The position numbers and the translations under genes are program-made. From contig NZ_BARE01000042.1 of assembly GCF_000367345.1 (NCBI RefSeq), positions 1 to 38,253 on the forward strand: a stretch of DNA of 38,253 nt. The letters are read 5' to 3'. This document shows positions 1-6,587 of the stretch, in pieces. The notes below the pieces were generated by a model. It did not search any database. It worked only from the letters and a program-made list of their open reading frames with translations, and had not been told where the DNA came from. This DNA is from Sphingobium xenophagum NBRC 107872. Its GTDB lineage: Bacteria; Pseudomonadota; Alphaproteobacteria; Sphingomonadales; Sphingomonadaceae. Position 1 is the stretch's first letter, and every line of letters starts with the position of its first letter.

Positions 1-41
1 TTGACGGACAGGTGAAAAGCCGCTAGATTGTTTTGCACAAT
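1..41 (+). promoter_or_regulatory. Candidate promoter with overlapping palindrome
   Basis: TTGACG at 1-6 and TAGATT at 24-29 are separated by exactly 17 bp, a good sigma70-like pair. An inverted repeat, ATTGT-tttgc-ACAAT (27-41), overlaps the -10 element and the expected start point, as an operator would. It lies just upstream of the first operon gene (start 61). The window edge cuts off anything further upstream. Confidence 0.45.
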
Positions 42-60
42 ACAAATGCAGGAGGTCAGA

Positions 61-444
61 TTGTTCCGTCTCGTCAAGCCGCTGCCGCCATGCAACCAGT
101 GCGGAAAGCCGACCGCCAATCTCAAATCCCGCGTGTGCGAGGAGTGCAAGAAAGAGCGCGCCGCGCGTGCCGTCACGACCGACCGCCAGTTGTTCACGGC
201 CGTTCGGGCGCTGCCTCATATGGCGATCACCAAAAAGGAAGGTGAGTATCGGGTGACGCTCCGGCTCGCCTCGATCGTGGAAGCCGATCAGGACCGCCAT
301 GATGCCGACTGGCACCGGGACCATGCCGAACGGGTCGCCTACTACACGGATGACCGCGACGACGCGCTAGGTTCGGCCAAGTCGCTTTCTGACAATATGG
401 TGCGCGTCATGGCCCGCCTCGCTGAACAGGGAGCCAGCCAATGA
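61..444 (+). CDS. Small zinc-ribbon protein of unknown function
   Basis: A 127-aa protein. I chose the TTG at 61 because GGAGG (51-55) sits 5 bp before it; an in-frame TTG at 28 lacks such a site. Residues near the N-terminus carry two CxxC knuckles (CNQC ... CEEC) about 15 residues apart, a treble-clef or zinc-ribbon arrangement, followed by a basic stretch. The rest is charged and probably helical. It is the first gene of a tight operon (overlapping or nearly touching genes at 441, 617 and 799) ending in a SprT-like metalloprotease. I do not recognise the family; a nucleic-acid-binding or regulatory role is only a guess from the zinc knuckles. Confidence 0.7.
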   Translation: MFRLVKPLPPCNQCGKPTANLKSRVCEECKKERAARAVTTDRQLFTAVRALPHMAITKKEGEYRVTLRLASIVEADQDRHDADWHRDHAERVAYYTDDRDDALGSAKSLSDNMVRVMARLAEQGASQ

Positions 445-614
445 CCCATGAGGATCAGCAGCGCGCCTATAACGCCGGGTGGAACTGTGGCCGCTGGCCC
501 GATGATCCCCGCTATCAGGGCTGCGAACCGACCAACCCCGACCTTTGGGAGCCTTACGAGGACGGCAAGGCCGATGGCTACGTTGAACGACGCCGCAATG
601 AAAGGGGGGTCTGA
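441..614 (+). CDS. 57-aa conserved-type small protein, weakly Rmf-like
   Basis: It overlaps the previous stop by 4 bp (ATGA), typical of translational coupling, so I call it despite its small size. The protein (MTHEDQQRAYNAGWNCGRW...) has an AYxxGWxxGR start, an NP pair and a later GKADGY. This layout loosely resembles ribosome modulation factor and related small plasmid proteins, which carry an A-x3-G-x3-G helix and an 'NPY...W..G' segment. The resemblance is by eye only and no function is claimed. It ends 2 bp before the next gene, and its last codons supply that gene's G-rich ribosome binding site. Confidence 0.6.
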   Translation: MTHEDQQRAYNAGWNCGRWPDDPRYQGCEPTNPDLWEPYEDGKADGYVERRRNERGV

Positions 615-616
615 TT

Positions 617-802
617 ATGGCGAAGGAAAAGCCCCTCAAGGGGCACAAGCTGGCAGGCTATAGCTTTGGTGTTTCGGTAAGCTGCGAGTGCGGTTGGCGC
701 TCCGGGACGTGGTTCGGGAAGGGTGGTCGCGGTAGCGCGCTGGGTGAATGGTATTCCCATAAGGATCGCTGCGCGGCCGAAGCGAAGGCGCTGGGCGCAT
801 GA
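617..802 (+). CDS. 61-aa hypothetical protein
   Basis: Start ATG 617 follows the strong purine run AAAGGGGGG of the preceding gene end. The protein is basic and rich in Gly and Trp, with one CxC pair (CECGW) and a C-terminal 'HKDRCAAEA' segment. The Cys/His spacing (CEC ... H ... C) would allow one zinc site. The stop overlaps the start of the SprT-like gene by 4 bp (ATGA), placing it firmly in the operon. Function unknown. Confidence 0.6.
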   Translation: MAKEKPLKGHKLAGYSFGVSVSCECGWRSGTWFGKGGRGSALGEWYSHKDRCAAEAKALGA

Positions 803-1503
803 CCAACCCGACCGCGCAAGCCTATGCTGAATTGCAACTGGCGTTCGACCATTACAACCGGGAGCTGTTCGCGGGCGAGCTGCCCTCCTGTCTGATTACG
901 ATGCAGAGGGAAAAGCGGAGCTACGGCTATTTCTCATCGGAACGGTTCGTGCATCATCACGACAAGAGCAAGACCGATGAAATCGCCATCAACCCGGCAT
1001 ATTTCGCCGTGGTCCCCCTGCTCGAAGTCCTCCAAACTGTAGTGCATGAAATGGTCCACGCATGGCAGTTCCATTTCGGCAACCCGTCGCGCTCCGGCTA
1101 TCACAACCGGGAATGGGCCGACAAAATGGAAGCTATCGGCCTCATGCCGTCCAGCACGGGCCAGCCCGGAGGCGCTAGGACAGGGCAGAAAATGGCCGAC
1201 TATGCCATTCCGGGCGGCCCCTTCATGCTCGCCACGGATGCCCTGTTGACGCAGAATTTCCGCATTTCGTGGCTCGATCGGTTCCCGGCGATCATGCCGA
1301 CGCCGGCGATCGACGCCGGCGCCGGCGCCGGCGCTGCTGACGGCCATCTAGCGGACGTGCTTCAGCCCGCCACGGGGAACCGATCGAACCGGATCAAATA
1401 TCGCTGCCCTACATGCGGCGTGCAGGCATGGGGCAAGCCCGCGCTGCGGCTCCTGTGCGGTGGCGACGATTGCGCCAGCGCGCCCCTCGCCCCTGTCGAA
1501 TAA
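799..1503 (+). CDS. SprT-like zinc metalloprotease
   Basis: A 234-aa protein of the SprT/SPRTN-type metallopeptidase superfamily. The metal site is visible as HEMVH (residues 83-87, with catalytic Glu 84), and the third ligand is probably His102 in 'GYHNREW'. A C-terminal zinc ribbon (CPTC ... CGGDDC) follows, as in other SprT-like proteins. Between them is an Ala/Gly linker encoded by a perfect GCCGGC repeat (about 1306-1333). Eukaryotic SPRTN cleaves DNA-protein crosslinks; the bacterial and plasmid versions are less understood. One role could be to clear crosslinked or relaxase-DNA adducts during transfer, but that is inference. It is the last gene of the four-gene operon starting at 61. 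Confidence 0.85.
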   Translation: MTNPTAQAYAELQLAFDHYNRELFAGELPSCLITMQREKRSYGYFSSERFVHHHDKSKTDEIAINPAYFAVVPLLEVLQTVVHEMVHAWQFHFGNPSRSGYHNREWADKMEAIGLMPSSTGQPGGARTGQKMADYAIPGGPFMLATDALLTQNFRISWLDRFPAIMPTPAIDAGAGAGAADGHLADVLQPATGNRSNRIKYRCPTCGVQAWGKPALRLLCGGDDCASAPLAPVE

Positions 1504-1521
1504 AGGGGCTAGGATCGGCCC

Positions 1522-1758
1522 ATGACGATGCGCAGCCTATTCGACGGGGCTTTGACGATGATCCTCTATGTCCTCGCTTTCGCAGCGGGGACAGTGTTCG
1601 TGCGGGCCAACTATGATCTGATTGAGGCGCACCCGCTTCTGGTGTTCTTTGTCGGCGCGATCTTCGCCTACCAGCTATTCAACCTGATCCCGCTTGCCGT
1701 TGCGACCATCAACGATCACATTCTAGGCCAGCCTGAACAGCGTCATAAGCGAGACTAG
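1522..1758 (+). CDS. Small two-helix inner-membrane protein
   Basis: A 78-aa protein with two hydrophobic stretches (about residues 10-27 and 40-62) joined by a short polar loop, then a charged C-terminus. The second Met (1528) is an alternative start; the upstream AGGATCGG is only a moderate ribosome binding site. It lies 18 bp after the SprT-like gene and may be the operon's last member. Its TAG stop (1756-1758) interlocks with the stop of the converging gene on the other strand (CTAG). No family recognised. Confidence 0.55.
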   Translation: MTMRSLFDGALTMILYVLAFAAGTVFVRANYDLIEAHPLLVFFVGAIFAYQLFNLIPLAVATINDHILGQPEQRHKRD

Positions 1759-1961
1759 AGGCTATCCCTTCGGAATAGCGTTAATATCGAGCGCAAGCGG
1801 CTCGGTTTGTCGGGAGCTGCATGGTCCGGGGCCGGGGCCTCCGTCGCTGCGGGGTGCGCCTCATCCCATAGAGCTTTCCAACGCTCCGCCTCAATGCGGC
1901 GCGCCATTGCGCGGTTCTCAACCGCGTGCAGCCTTCGCGCTTCTCCGGGATCGCTATCCAT
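1755..1961 (-). CDS. 68-aa hypothetical protein, charged helix
   Basis: The protein is highly charged: an Arg/Glu-rich predicted helix (residues 1-35), an Ala/Pro linker, and a basic C-terminus. The frame stays open with GC-rich third positions, which favours it over the overlapping minus-strand ORF at 1781-2002. The ribosome binding site is weak (GAGATT). It converges on the small membrane protein gene, sharing the palindromic CTAG of both stops. Function unknown; it may not be a gene. Confidence 0.4.
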   Translation of the reverse strand: MDSDPGEARRLHAVENRAMARRIEAERWKALWDEAHPAATEAPAPDHAAPDKPSRLRSILTLFRRDSL

Positions 1962-2148
1962 GAATCTCGCGCTGCACGATTAATGGTAAGGTTCCGTTGC
2001 ACACCATGATTAACAGCCTGCCGACGATAGATTGAGCATATCGCGCTGGCGCGGCTCCTTCGCCCTGCCAGCGCCGTGCCTGCCCGATACGGTTCTGCAA
2101 CAACTCTGCTTTCGGGTCGCGCACAACCCCCGTTGTGTCCGAAAGTGC
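1962..2148. other. Intergenic gap, nothing recognised
   Basis: The first half of the 301-bp gap between the 68-aa gene and the zeta kinase gene. I see no ORF with coding character, tRNA or repeat here. The second half holds a terminator and a palindrome, listed separately. Confidence 0.5.
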
Positions 2149-2177
2149 GAAAGCCCGGCCCTGTGTCGGGCTTTCTT
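2149..2177 (+). terminator. Rho-independent terminator candidate
   Basis: A 9-bp perfect stem, GAAAGCCCG (2149-2157) with CGGGCTTTC (2167-2175), has a 9-nt loop and is followed by TTATA. The T-rich side favours the + strand, so it would insulate the zeta kinase gene from upstream transcription. Confidence 0.55.
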
Positions 2178-2219
2178 ATATTCGTGCTAGACCACGCCCC
2201 AACAAATAGTTCTGGTTCT

Positions 2220-2239
2220 CATAGACGCCTGCGTCTATG
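2220..2239. repeat. 20-bp palindrome CATAGACG family, copy 1
   Basis: CATAGACGCCTGCGTCTATG is a near-perfect palindrome with 9-bp arms. It ends 23 bp before the start codon of the zeta kinase gene, a position suited to an operator or a leader hairpin. Four more copies of the pattern occur at 4570, 6243, 6273 and 6301. Confidence 0.75.
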
Positions 2240-2262
2240 CCGGATCTGACAGAGGAAGCGGG

Positions 2263-3339
2263 ATGGCATTGGAACCTATCAGGGTATTGGAGTTCGCGGA
2301 CGCCGATCGCGCGGACGTGCAACGGCGCGTGGTCGATGCCGTGCAAGCTGCGCCCGAACGGTTCCTGACGGACTATGCGGCCCGACCCGGCACGTTCGGG
2401 GGGCGCTACGTCTGTGCGGACGCCATGAAAGAGCTGCTTCCCGAATATACCGCCTCAAGGGAGGCCCGCGGCCGATACAACGCGCCCGTCCACAATGCCG
2501 CGGCCGTTCTGGCGGCCGAACAATACCGCCGTGTAGTGGCCGATAGCTCCGATCCAGCCCGCAACCTGGTGCTGTTCGTAACCGGGATGCCGGGAGCCGG
2601 GAAAACCTCTGAAATCCAGTATGCGGCGCTGCATGAAGGAAACCGGCTCGGCCGTGACGTGCGCGCGATCTTTGAGGGCCAGCTTGTCGATCCGCAAGCA
2701 AGCATAGCCAAGGTCGAACAGGCATTGAGCGCCGGATGCAGGGTCGGGGTAATAGCGGTTCTGCCTCGGCCAGAGGAGGCGCTTGCGCACACATTCCAAC
2801 GCTTTGAGGAGCTGGGCCGGGGTGCGAGCGCGGCCGTGATGGTGCGTATTCAGGAGGGCACGCCTGACGGCCTAGAGGCCCTTCTAGGTCGCTTTGGCGA
2901 TCAGATTTCGGTTGCGGTCCATGACGTGCGCGATCGTGCGAATGTTCATCGCCTAGAAGGCATGGACGGTGTAAATATCTGGCGGAAGGAATTGGAAAAT
3001 GGACCTGTCCAAGAAAGACTTGAAAGAGAGTTCGACCGGCTCAACCAGCTCGGCCGCGTCAGCGCCGATTGCGCCCTCCAATTCAAAGGACAGTCTCCCC
3101 ACGGGCAACTTTACGCGGTTGGAAGCCCTGATGTTGGTGGGAGCCTCGCACATGGCGACGGACGAAAAACTACGCCGGAAAGTGGCCGAACGTCTCTCCT
3201 GAACGCAGCGCGGGGAAGCTCGCTCGCCGGACTCTCCGACGCCCTCAAGACAGGCCAGAGCGAAGGCGACGGCAAAACCAAATCCGACGAAATCGGCCAC
3301 GGCCTGCCTAAGCCGCCGTCGCCCCGGCGTTCCAGATGA
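2263..3339 (+). CDS. Zeta-toxin family P-loop kinase
   Basis: A 358-aa protein. Residues 108-116 (GMPGAGKTS) are a Walker A motif in the hydrophobic setting NLVLFVTG. It is preceded by 'RGRYNAPVHNAAAVLAAEQ' (about 69-87), which is characteristic of zeta/PezT kinases. These phosphorylate UDP-N-acetylglucosamine and block cell-wall synthesis; some members act on other small substrates. The start at 2263 has GAGGAAG about 5 bp upstream. No epsilon-type antitoxin precedes it. The last 110 residues are low-complexity and overlap another ORF (2999-3202). GC-rich third positions in this frame fade inside the overlap and return after it, as expected if both frames are translated. Confidence 0.75.
   Translation: MALEPIRVLEFADADRADVQRRVVDAVQAAPERFLTDYAARPGTFGGRYVCADAMKELLPEYTASREARGRYNAPVHNAAAVLAAEQYRRVVADSSDPARNLVLFVTGMPGAGKTSEIQYAALHEGNRLGRDVRAIFEGQLVDPQASIAKVEQALSAGCRVGVIAVLPRPEEALAHTFQRFEELGRGASAAVMVRIQEGTPDGLEALLGRFGDQISVAVHDVRDRANVHRLEGMDGVNIWRKELENGPVQERLEREFDRLNQLGRVSADCALQFKGQSPHGQLYAVGSPDVGGSLAHGDGRKTTPESGRTSLLNAARGSSLAGLSDALKTGQSEGDGKTKSDEIGHGLPKPPSPRRSR
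2999..3202 (+). CDS. 67-aa ORF nested in the zeta kinase gene
   Basis: This ORF is in another frame inside the 3' part of the zeta gene. Its ATG is preceded by a good ribosome binding site (GGAAGGAA, 6-7 bp spacing). Third positions are mostly G or C over its length, whereas the zeta frame loses that bias between about 3098 and 3202. The product starts Lys/Ser-rich and ends in a likely helix (ATDEKLRRKVAERLS). A nested antitoxin for the surrounding kinase is possible, but only position supports that. Confidence 0.45.
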   Translation: MDLSKKDLKESSTGSTSSAASAPIAPSNSKDSLPTGNFTRLEALMLVGASHMATDEKLRRKVAERLS

Positions 3340-3487
3340 ACGCCCCCAGCCTTAACCTTCCGTTTGGTGTTAGCCGGGGAGCGTTGCGAGGGGCTGGCCC
3401 CTTGCTGTGGGGGTCGAGCGGGACGCTAGGCGGCCCGATCGCAGGGGGACACTTCCCCCGCCCGCCCCTTCCTTTCCAGTAGTTGCC

Positions 3488-4192
3488 ATGACCGGCTATC
3501 TCGGCTCGAAACAGGTTTCGGGCGCATATCAGGCTGTGATTGCCAATATGCCGCCGCACGATACCTACATTGAGACGCATCTAGGCTCCGGCATCGTCCT
3601 CCGGCGCAAGCCTCCCGCTGCCCGCTCGATCGGCCTCGAAATTGATCCGGCTACCTTTGAGTGCTTCGGCTCGATCGCGGCGGAGGAATCGAGCGCGTTC
3701 GATGGCGCGGCCGTTGAAACCTACAACGTCGATTGCCTCGCCTTCCTGCGCGATTTCGACTTTTCGGCCGCTGGGCGCGTGCTGATCTATGCTGATCCGC
3801 CCTATGTCCTCGCCACGCGCTCCCATCCGGGCACGCGCTACCGCTATGACTATACGGACGCGGACCATAGGGAACTGCTGGCCGTCCTCGATGCGCTGCC
3901 CGCCTCGGTGATGATTTCAGGCTATCCCTCGTCCCTGTATAGCGAGCTGCTGCCCGCGCCGCGCTGGCGCGTCCTGTCCTATCAGGCCATGACGCGAGGC
4001 GGGCCGCGCACCGAATGTCTATGGATGAACTATGCGCCCGATGCGGCGCATTGGGCCACCCATGCCGGGGTGGATTTCACCGATCGCCAGAGGATCAAGC
4101 GCAAGGCGGCACGTTGGAAACGCATGTTTAGCGAGCTGCCTGCGGGCGAGCGAATTGCGATCCTCGCCGCGCTGCTGGAAGTGGACTCATAG
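3488..4192 (+). CDS. D12-class N6-adenine DNA methyltransferase
   Basis: A 234-aa protein of the Dam/D12 class. It shows YLGSK at residues 4-8, HLGSG and 'IGLEID' for the AdoMet site, and the catalytic DPPY motif (IYADPPYVLA). It would methylate adenine in a short target; specificity cannot be read from sequence. No restriction endonuclease is nearby, so it is solitary, as on many phages and plasmids, where it may protect incoming DNA. I start at ATG 3488 because the GSK motif follows at once; the ribosome binding site is poor, and an in-frame start at 3407 would add a Pro/Arg-rich leader unlike the family. Confidence 0.85.
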   Translation: MTGYLGSKQVSGAYQAVIANMPPHDTYIETHLGSGIVLRRKPPAARSIGLEIDPATFECFGSIAAEESSAFDGAAVETYNVDCLAFLRDFDFSAAGRVLIYADPPYVLATRSHPGTRYRYDYTDADHRELLAVLDALPASVMISGYPSSLYSELLPAPRWRVLSYQAMTRGGPRTECLWMNYAPDAAHWATHAGVDFTDRQRIKRKAARWKRMFSELPAGERIAILAALLEVDS

Positions 4193-4263
4193 CAGGCCAG
4201 CACCGCACTCGTTGCCGTTGTGAAATGATTAACCAAAGCATCCTAGATCAGCCCTGCGACCCG

Positions 4264-4333
4264 AAGAACCTTTCTCGATCATTTAGGTTCTTTCACTGGA
4301 CCCGGCTGCATTAGCTGTCGGGTCCATCTTTTT
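4264..4333 (+). terminator. Tandem hairpins ending in a strong terminator
   Basis: The first hairpin is AAGAACCT (4264-4271) with AGGTTCTT (4285-4292). The second is TGGACCCG (4297-4304) with CGGGTCCA (4319-4326), directly followed by TCTTTTT, a clear rho-independent terminator on the + strand. It ends transcription from the methyltransferase gene. The rest of the 4193-4409 gap shows nothing else. Confidence 0.75.
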
Positions 4334-4409
4334 GCGCCCCCAGCTCGTCCACCAACATTTAACCAAGGCGGGCAAGGGTCCGATTACCGCTCCTGTGTCA
4401 AAAGAGGCG

Positions 4410-4574
4410 ATGAACGGCGATAACAACAGGCCCTTTTCGCGCGGCGATTTGTCGGCGCTTCTGCTGCTGCTGTTCACGCTCGCCATGATGGCCTATAATT
4501 ATTCGCATCCAGAGTGGGCGAGCCAAGGCGGCATATGGGCCTACATTGTTCCCCGCCACGGGACAGCATCATAG
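4410..4574 (+). CDS. 54-aa single-pass membrane protein
   Basis: The product starts MNGDNNRPFSRGD and has one hydrophobic segment (SALLLLLFTLAMMAY, about residues 15-29) followed by a Trp/Tyr-rich tail. AGAGG lies very close to the chosen ATG, so the start could be the GTG at 4395 or further upstream. It converges on another small membrane-protein gene (4585-4734), with a palindrome between the two stops. Function unknown. Confidence 0.45.
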   Translation: MNGDNNRPFSRGDLSALLLLLFTLAMMAYNYSHPEWASQGGIWAYIVPRHGTAS

Positions 4575-4589
4575 GCGTGCGCGCCTATC
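4570..4589. repeat. CATAG-family palindrome between convergent stops
   Basis: CATAGGCGTGCGCGCCTATC fits the 20-bp family except for its last base. The left arm contains the TAG stop of the + strand gene (4572-4574) and the right arm the stop of the minus strand gene (4585-4587). It may serve as a short bidirectional terminator. Confidence 0.55.
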
Positions 4590-4734
4590 CGATGACTGAA
4601 CGGACAAAGCGGACGATCGGCGGCCCAACGCCCGCGAGGAAGGCAAGCCCGGTAAGCGCCAGCAATCCCCAAAACTCGATGTGGATAAGCAAGTCGCTGC
4701 CGGTATCGTCGTTCGGATCGGGCCATTCCTTCAT
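4585..4734 (-). CDS. 49-aa single-pass membrane protein
   Basis: Translation gives MKEWPDPNDDTGSDLL followed by a hydrophobic span (FWGLLALTGLAFLAGVG, about residues 21-37) and a short basic tail. The segment order and hydrophobic, Gly-rich helix look real, but the ribosome binding site (GGAGCC, distant) is weak. The IS256-family element is inserted about 60 bp upstream of its start and so separates it from its original promoter region. Function unknown. Confidence 0.4.
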   Translation of the reverse strand: MKEWPDPNDDTGSDLLIHIEFWGLLALTGLAFLAGVGPPIVRFVRSVIG

Positions 4735-4793
4735 GGCACCGGATGATTACGGCTCCGGCTCGATGCTGCAACCTCCTAAGCCAGCAAGGAGGC

Positions 4794-4801
4794 TTCACCG
4801 G
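4794..4801. repeat. Target-site duplication, left copy
   Basis: TTCACCGG directly precedes the IS left end; the identical octamer follows the right end at 6228-6235. An 8-bp duplication is normal for IS256-family insertion. Confidence 0.9.
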
Positions 4802-6227
4802 GATCGCGTCCCGGGACGTGGTGTAGGATCTGGTGGTAGCGCTGCTGGCCGGACGCGCGCTTTGGATATTGCACTGTAGCGTCCGGCCAGCAGCGCGGGT
4901 GGTCACCGTGGTTTTCGGATAGGTTTGGGTTGCGAAGCTCGAACCTGGAGAACCACGATGACCGATTCTATGATGCACCTGCGCGCGCTGGTCGAGAAGG
5001 CCCCGGACGCGGATATTTTGCGCGAGATGATCTCGTTTGCCGCCGGGCGGTTGATGGAGATGGAGGTCGGCGGCTTGACGGGTGCGGGCCACGGCGAGAA
5101 GTCCACCGATCGGCTTGTCCAGCGCAACGGCTATCGCGACCGCGACTGGCAAACCCGCGCGGGAACGGTGGAACTGCGCATCCCCAAGTTGCGCAAGGGC
5201 AGCTATTTTCCCGGTTTTCTGGAGCCGCGCCGGATGGCCGAGCGGGCGCTGACGGCGGTCATCCAGGAGGCCTATGTGCATGGCATCTCGACCCGTTCGG
5301 TCGATGACCTGGTCAAAGCGCTTGGCATGGACGGCATTTCGAAGAGCCAGGTCAGTCGCCTGTGCGAAGAGCTCGACGAGAAGGTCAACGCCTTCCTCGA
5401 ACGCCCGATCGAGGGCGACTGGCCGTACCTTTGGATCGATGCCACCTATGTCAAAGTCCGCCAGAACGGTCGGATCGTCTCGGTCGCGGTGATCATCGCG
5501 GTGGGCGTCAACAGCGACGGTCGCCGCGAAGTGCTGGGCATGGACATCGGGCCATCCGAGGCCGAACCCTTCTGGACCGCCTTCCTGCGCAAGCTGACGC
5601 GCCGGGGCCTGCGTGGGGTGAAACTGGTGATCTCCGATGCTCATGAAGGCATCAAGGCAGCGGTGTCCAAGCTGCTGTGCGCAACATGGCAGCGCTGCCG
5701 CGTCCACTTCATGCGCAATGCGCTCGCCCATGCTGGCAAGAGTGGCCGGCGCGTCGTCTCGGCATTCATCGGCACCGCCTTTGCCCAGGACACGCCTGAG
5801 GCAGCCAGCCAGCAATGGCGTTCCGTCGCCGACCAGATGCGCCCAAAGCTCCCGAAACTGGCGACTTTGATGGACGATGCCGAACCCGACGTGCTGGCCT
5901 ACATGACCTTCCCAAAGGAACACCGCGCCAAGTTGCACAGTACGAATCCCATCGAGCGCCTCAATGGCGAGATCAAGCGCCGCACCGAGGTCGTGGGCAT
6001 CTTCCCCAACGAGGCTGCGATCACCCGCCTGATTGGTGCCATTCTCATGGAACAGTCCGACGAATGGGCCGTCCAGCGCGGGCGCTACATGTCGCTTGAA
6101 ACGATGGCCCCGGTGAGCGACAATCCCATCGTCATGCTCTCGGCTGTGCCCGGTGCATGATCGGCTCAAGCTGATGCCGAAATTGGCGGTGGCCCAGATA
6201 AGCTACACCACGTCCCGGGACGCGATC
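4802..6227 (+). mobile_element. Intact IS256-family insertion sequence (1426 bp)
   Basis: The element is bounded by perfect 25-bp inverted repeats (4802-4826 and 6203-6227, beginning GATCGCGTCCCGGGACG) and flanked by the 8-bp duplication TTCACCGG. It carries one full transposase gene. Perfect repeats and identical duplications suggest recent insertion. Joining the flanks restores a gap between the 49-aa membrane protein gene and the cluster of three palindromes at 6243-6320, so it interrupted a non-coding region and no recognised gene. Confidence 0.92.
4958..6160 (+). CDS. IS256-family (Mutator-type) transposase
   Basis: A 400-aa DDE transposase, full length for the family. The catalytic residues are visible as Asp161 (LWIDATYVK), Asp227 ([11 protein letters not shown]) and Glu333 ([13 protein letters not shown]). 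The C-x2-H motif (CRVHFMRN, about 247-254) follows the second Asp as expected. ATG 4958 has GGAG 8 bp upstream, and an upstream in-frame start (4925) lacks support. It moves the surrounding element by copy-and-paste through a circular intermediate, as known for IS256. A 542-aa ORF on the opposite strand is only its shadow. Confidence 0.95.
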   Translation: MTDSMMHLRALVEKAPDADILREMISFAAGRLMEMEVGGLTGAGHGEKSTDRLVQRNGYRDRDWQTRAGTVELRIPKLRKGSYFPGFLEPRRMAERALTAVIQEAYVHGISTRSVDDLVKALGMDGISKSQVSRLCEELDEKVNAFLERPIEGDWPYLWIDATYVKVRQNGRIVSVAVIIAVGVNSDGRREVLGMDIGPSEAEPFWTAFLRKLTRRGLRGVKLVISDAHEGIKAAVSKLLCATWQRCRVHFMRNALAHAGKSGRRVVSAFIGTAFAQDTPEAASQQWRSVADQMRPKLPKLATLMDDAEPDVLAYMTFPKEHRAKLHSTNPIERLNGEIKRRTEVVGIFPNEAAITRLIGAILMEQSDEWAVQRGRYMSLETMAPVSDNPIVMLSAVPGA

Positions 6228-6235
6228 TTCACCGG
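6228..6235. repeat. Target-site duplication, right copy
   Basis: TTCACCGG follows the right inverted repeat of the IS256-family element and matches 4794-4801. Confidence 0.9.
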
Positions 6236-6242
6236 CCCGCAT

Positions 6243-6320
6243 CATAGACGGGAACGTCTATGCCACCGGCGACATAGACGCGGGCGGCTATGCTGCAGCA
6301 CATAGACAGCGGCGACTATG
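6243..6320. repeat. Three tandem CATAG-family palindromes
   Basis: Three 20-bp imperfect palindromes start at 6243 (CATAGACGGGAACGTCTATG), 6273 (CATAGACGCGGGCGGCTATG) and 6301 (CATAGACAGCGGCGACTATG), 28-30 bp apart or nearly three helical turns. The last overlaps the stop codon of the XRE regulator gene. Even phasing suggests protein binding on one DNA face; each could also fold into a hairpin in RNA. Unit number and lack of unique spacers argue against a CRISPR. Confidence 0.75.
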
Positions 6321-6561
6321 CTTCAGCGGCCAACATTTCCGAGACAGGGCACCCGATCGCGTCCGCGAGCTGCGCCATAACATCCAAGGTCGGATTGGCC
6401 TTCCCGTTCTCGATAAACGAAATGTAGGAAGCCGTGACGCCGGTTTGCTCATGCAGCATCGCTTGCGACATTTTGAGGGCCTGCCTCCGCGCCCTCAACC
6501 GCTTCCCGAATAATTTGCTCAACGGGTGCGCCATATCGTCCAAACGTAGGTATATTGCCAT
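6316..6561 (-). CDS. XRE-family HTH regulator
   Basis: An 81-aa single-domain Cro/CI-type protein. The helix-turn-helix is clear: 'KRLRARRQALKMSQAMLHEQTGVTASYISFIENGKANPTLDVMAQLADAIG'. The GVTASYISFIENGK segment is the recognition-helix region. An inner Met (start 6534) is an equally possible start; I kept the longer form because AGG lies 7-8 bp before 6561. It is divergent from the two-repeat protein gene with only 26-53 bp between starts, so it probably controls both. The palindrome cluster at its 3' end is a possible second target. Confidence 0.75.
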   Translation of the reverse strand: MAIYLRLDDMAHPLSKLFGKRLRARRQALKMSQAMLHEQTGVTASYISFIENGKANPTLDVMAQLADAIGCPVSEMLAAEA

Positions 6562-6587
6562 TCTGGAACCTGCTTCGGAGTCGGGTG

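Noticed and set aside
1781..2002. A 73-codon minus-strand ORF overlapping the 68-aa gene
   Set aside because: Its product is very Arg/Ala-rich with poorer third-position bias than the 1755-1961 frame.
4541..6169. A 542-codon ORF on the minus strand across the IS element
   Set aside because: It is antisense to the full-length transposase with intact DDE residues, and its product is Arg/His/Gly-rich with no motif.
6243..6320. Regular palindromes taken as a small CRISPR array
   Set aside because: Units are 20 bp with only 8-10 bp between them, the palindromes vary, and no cas gene is nearby.
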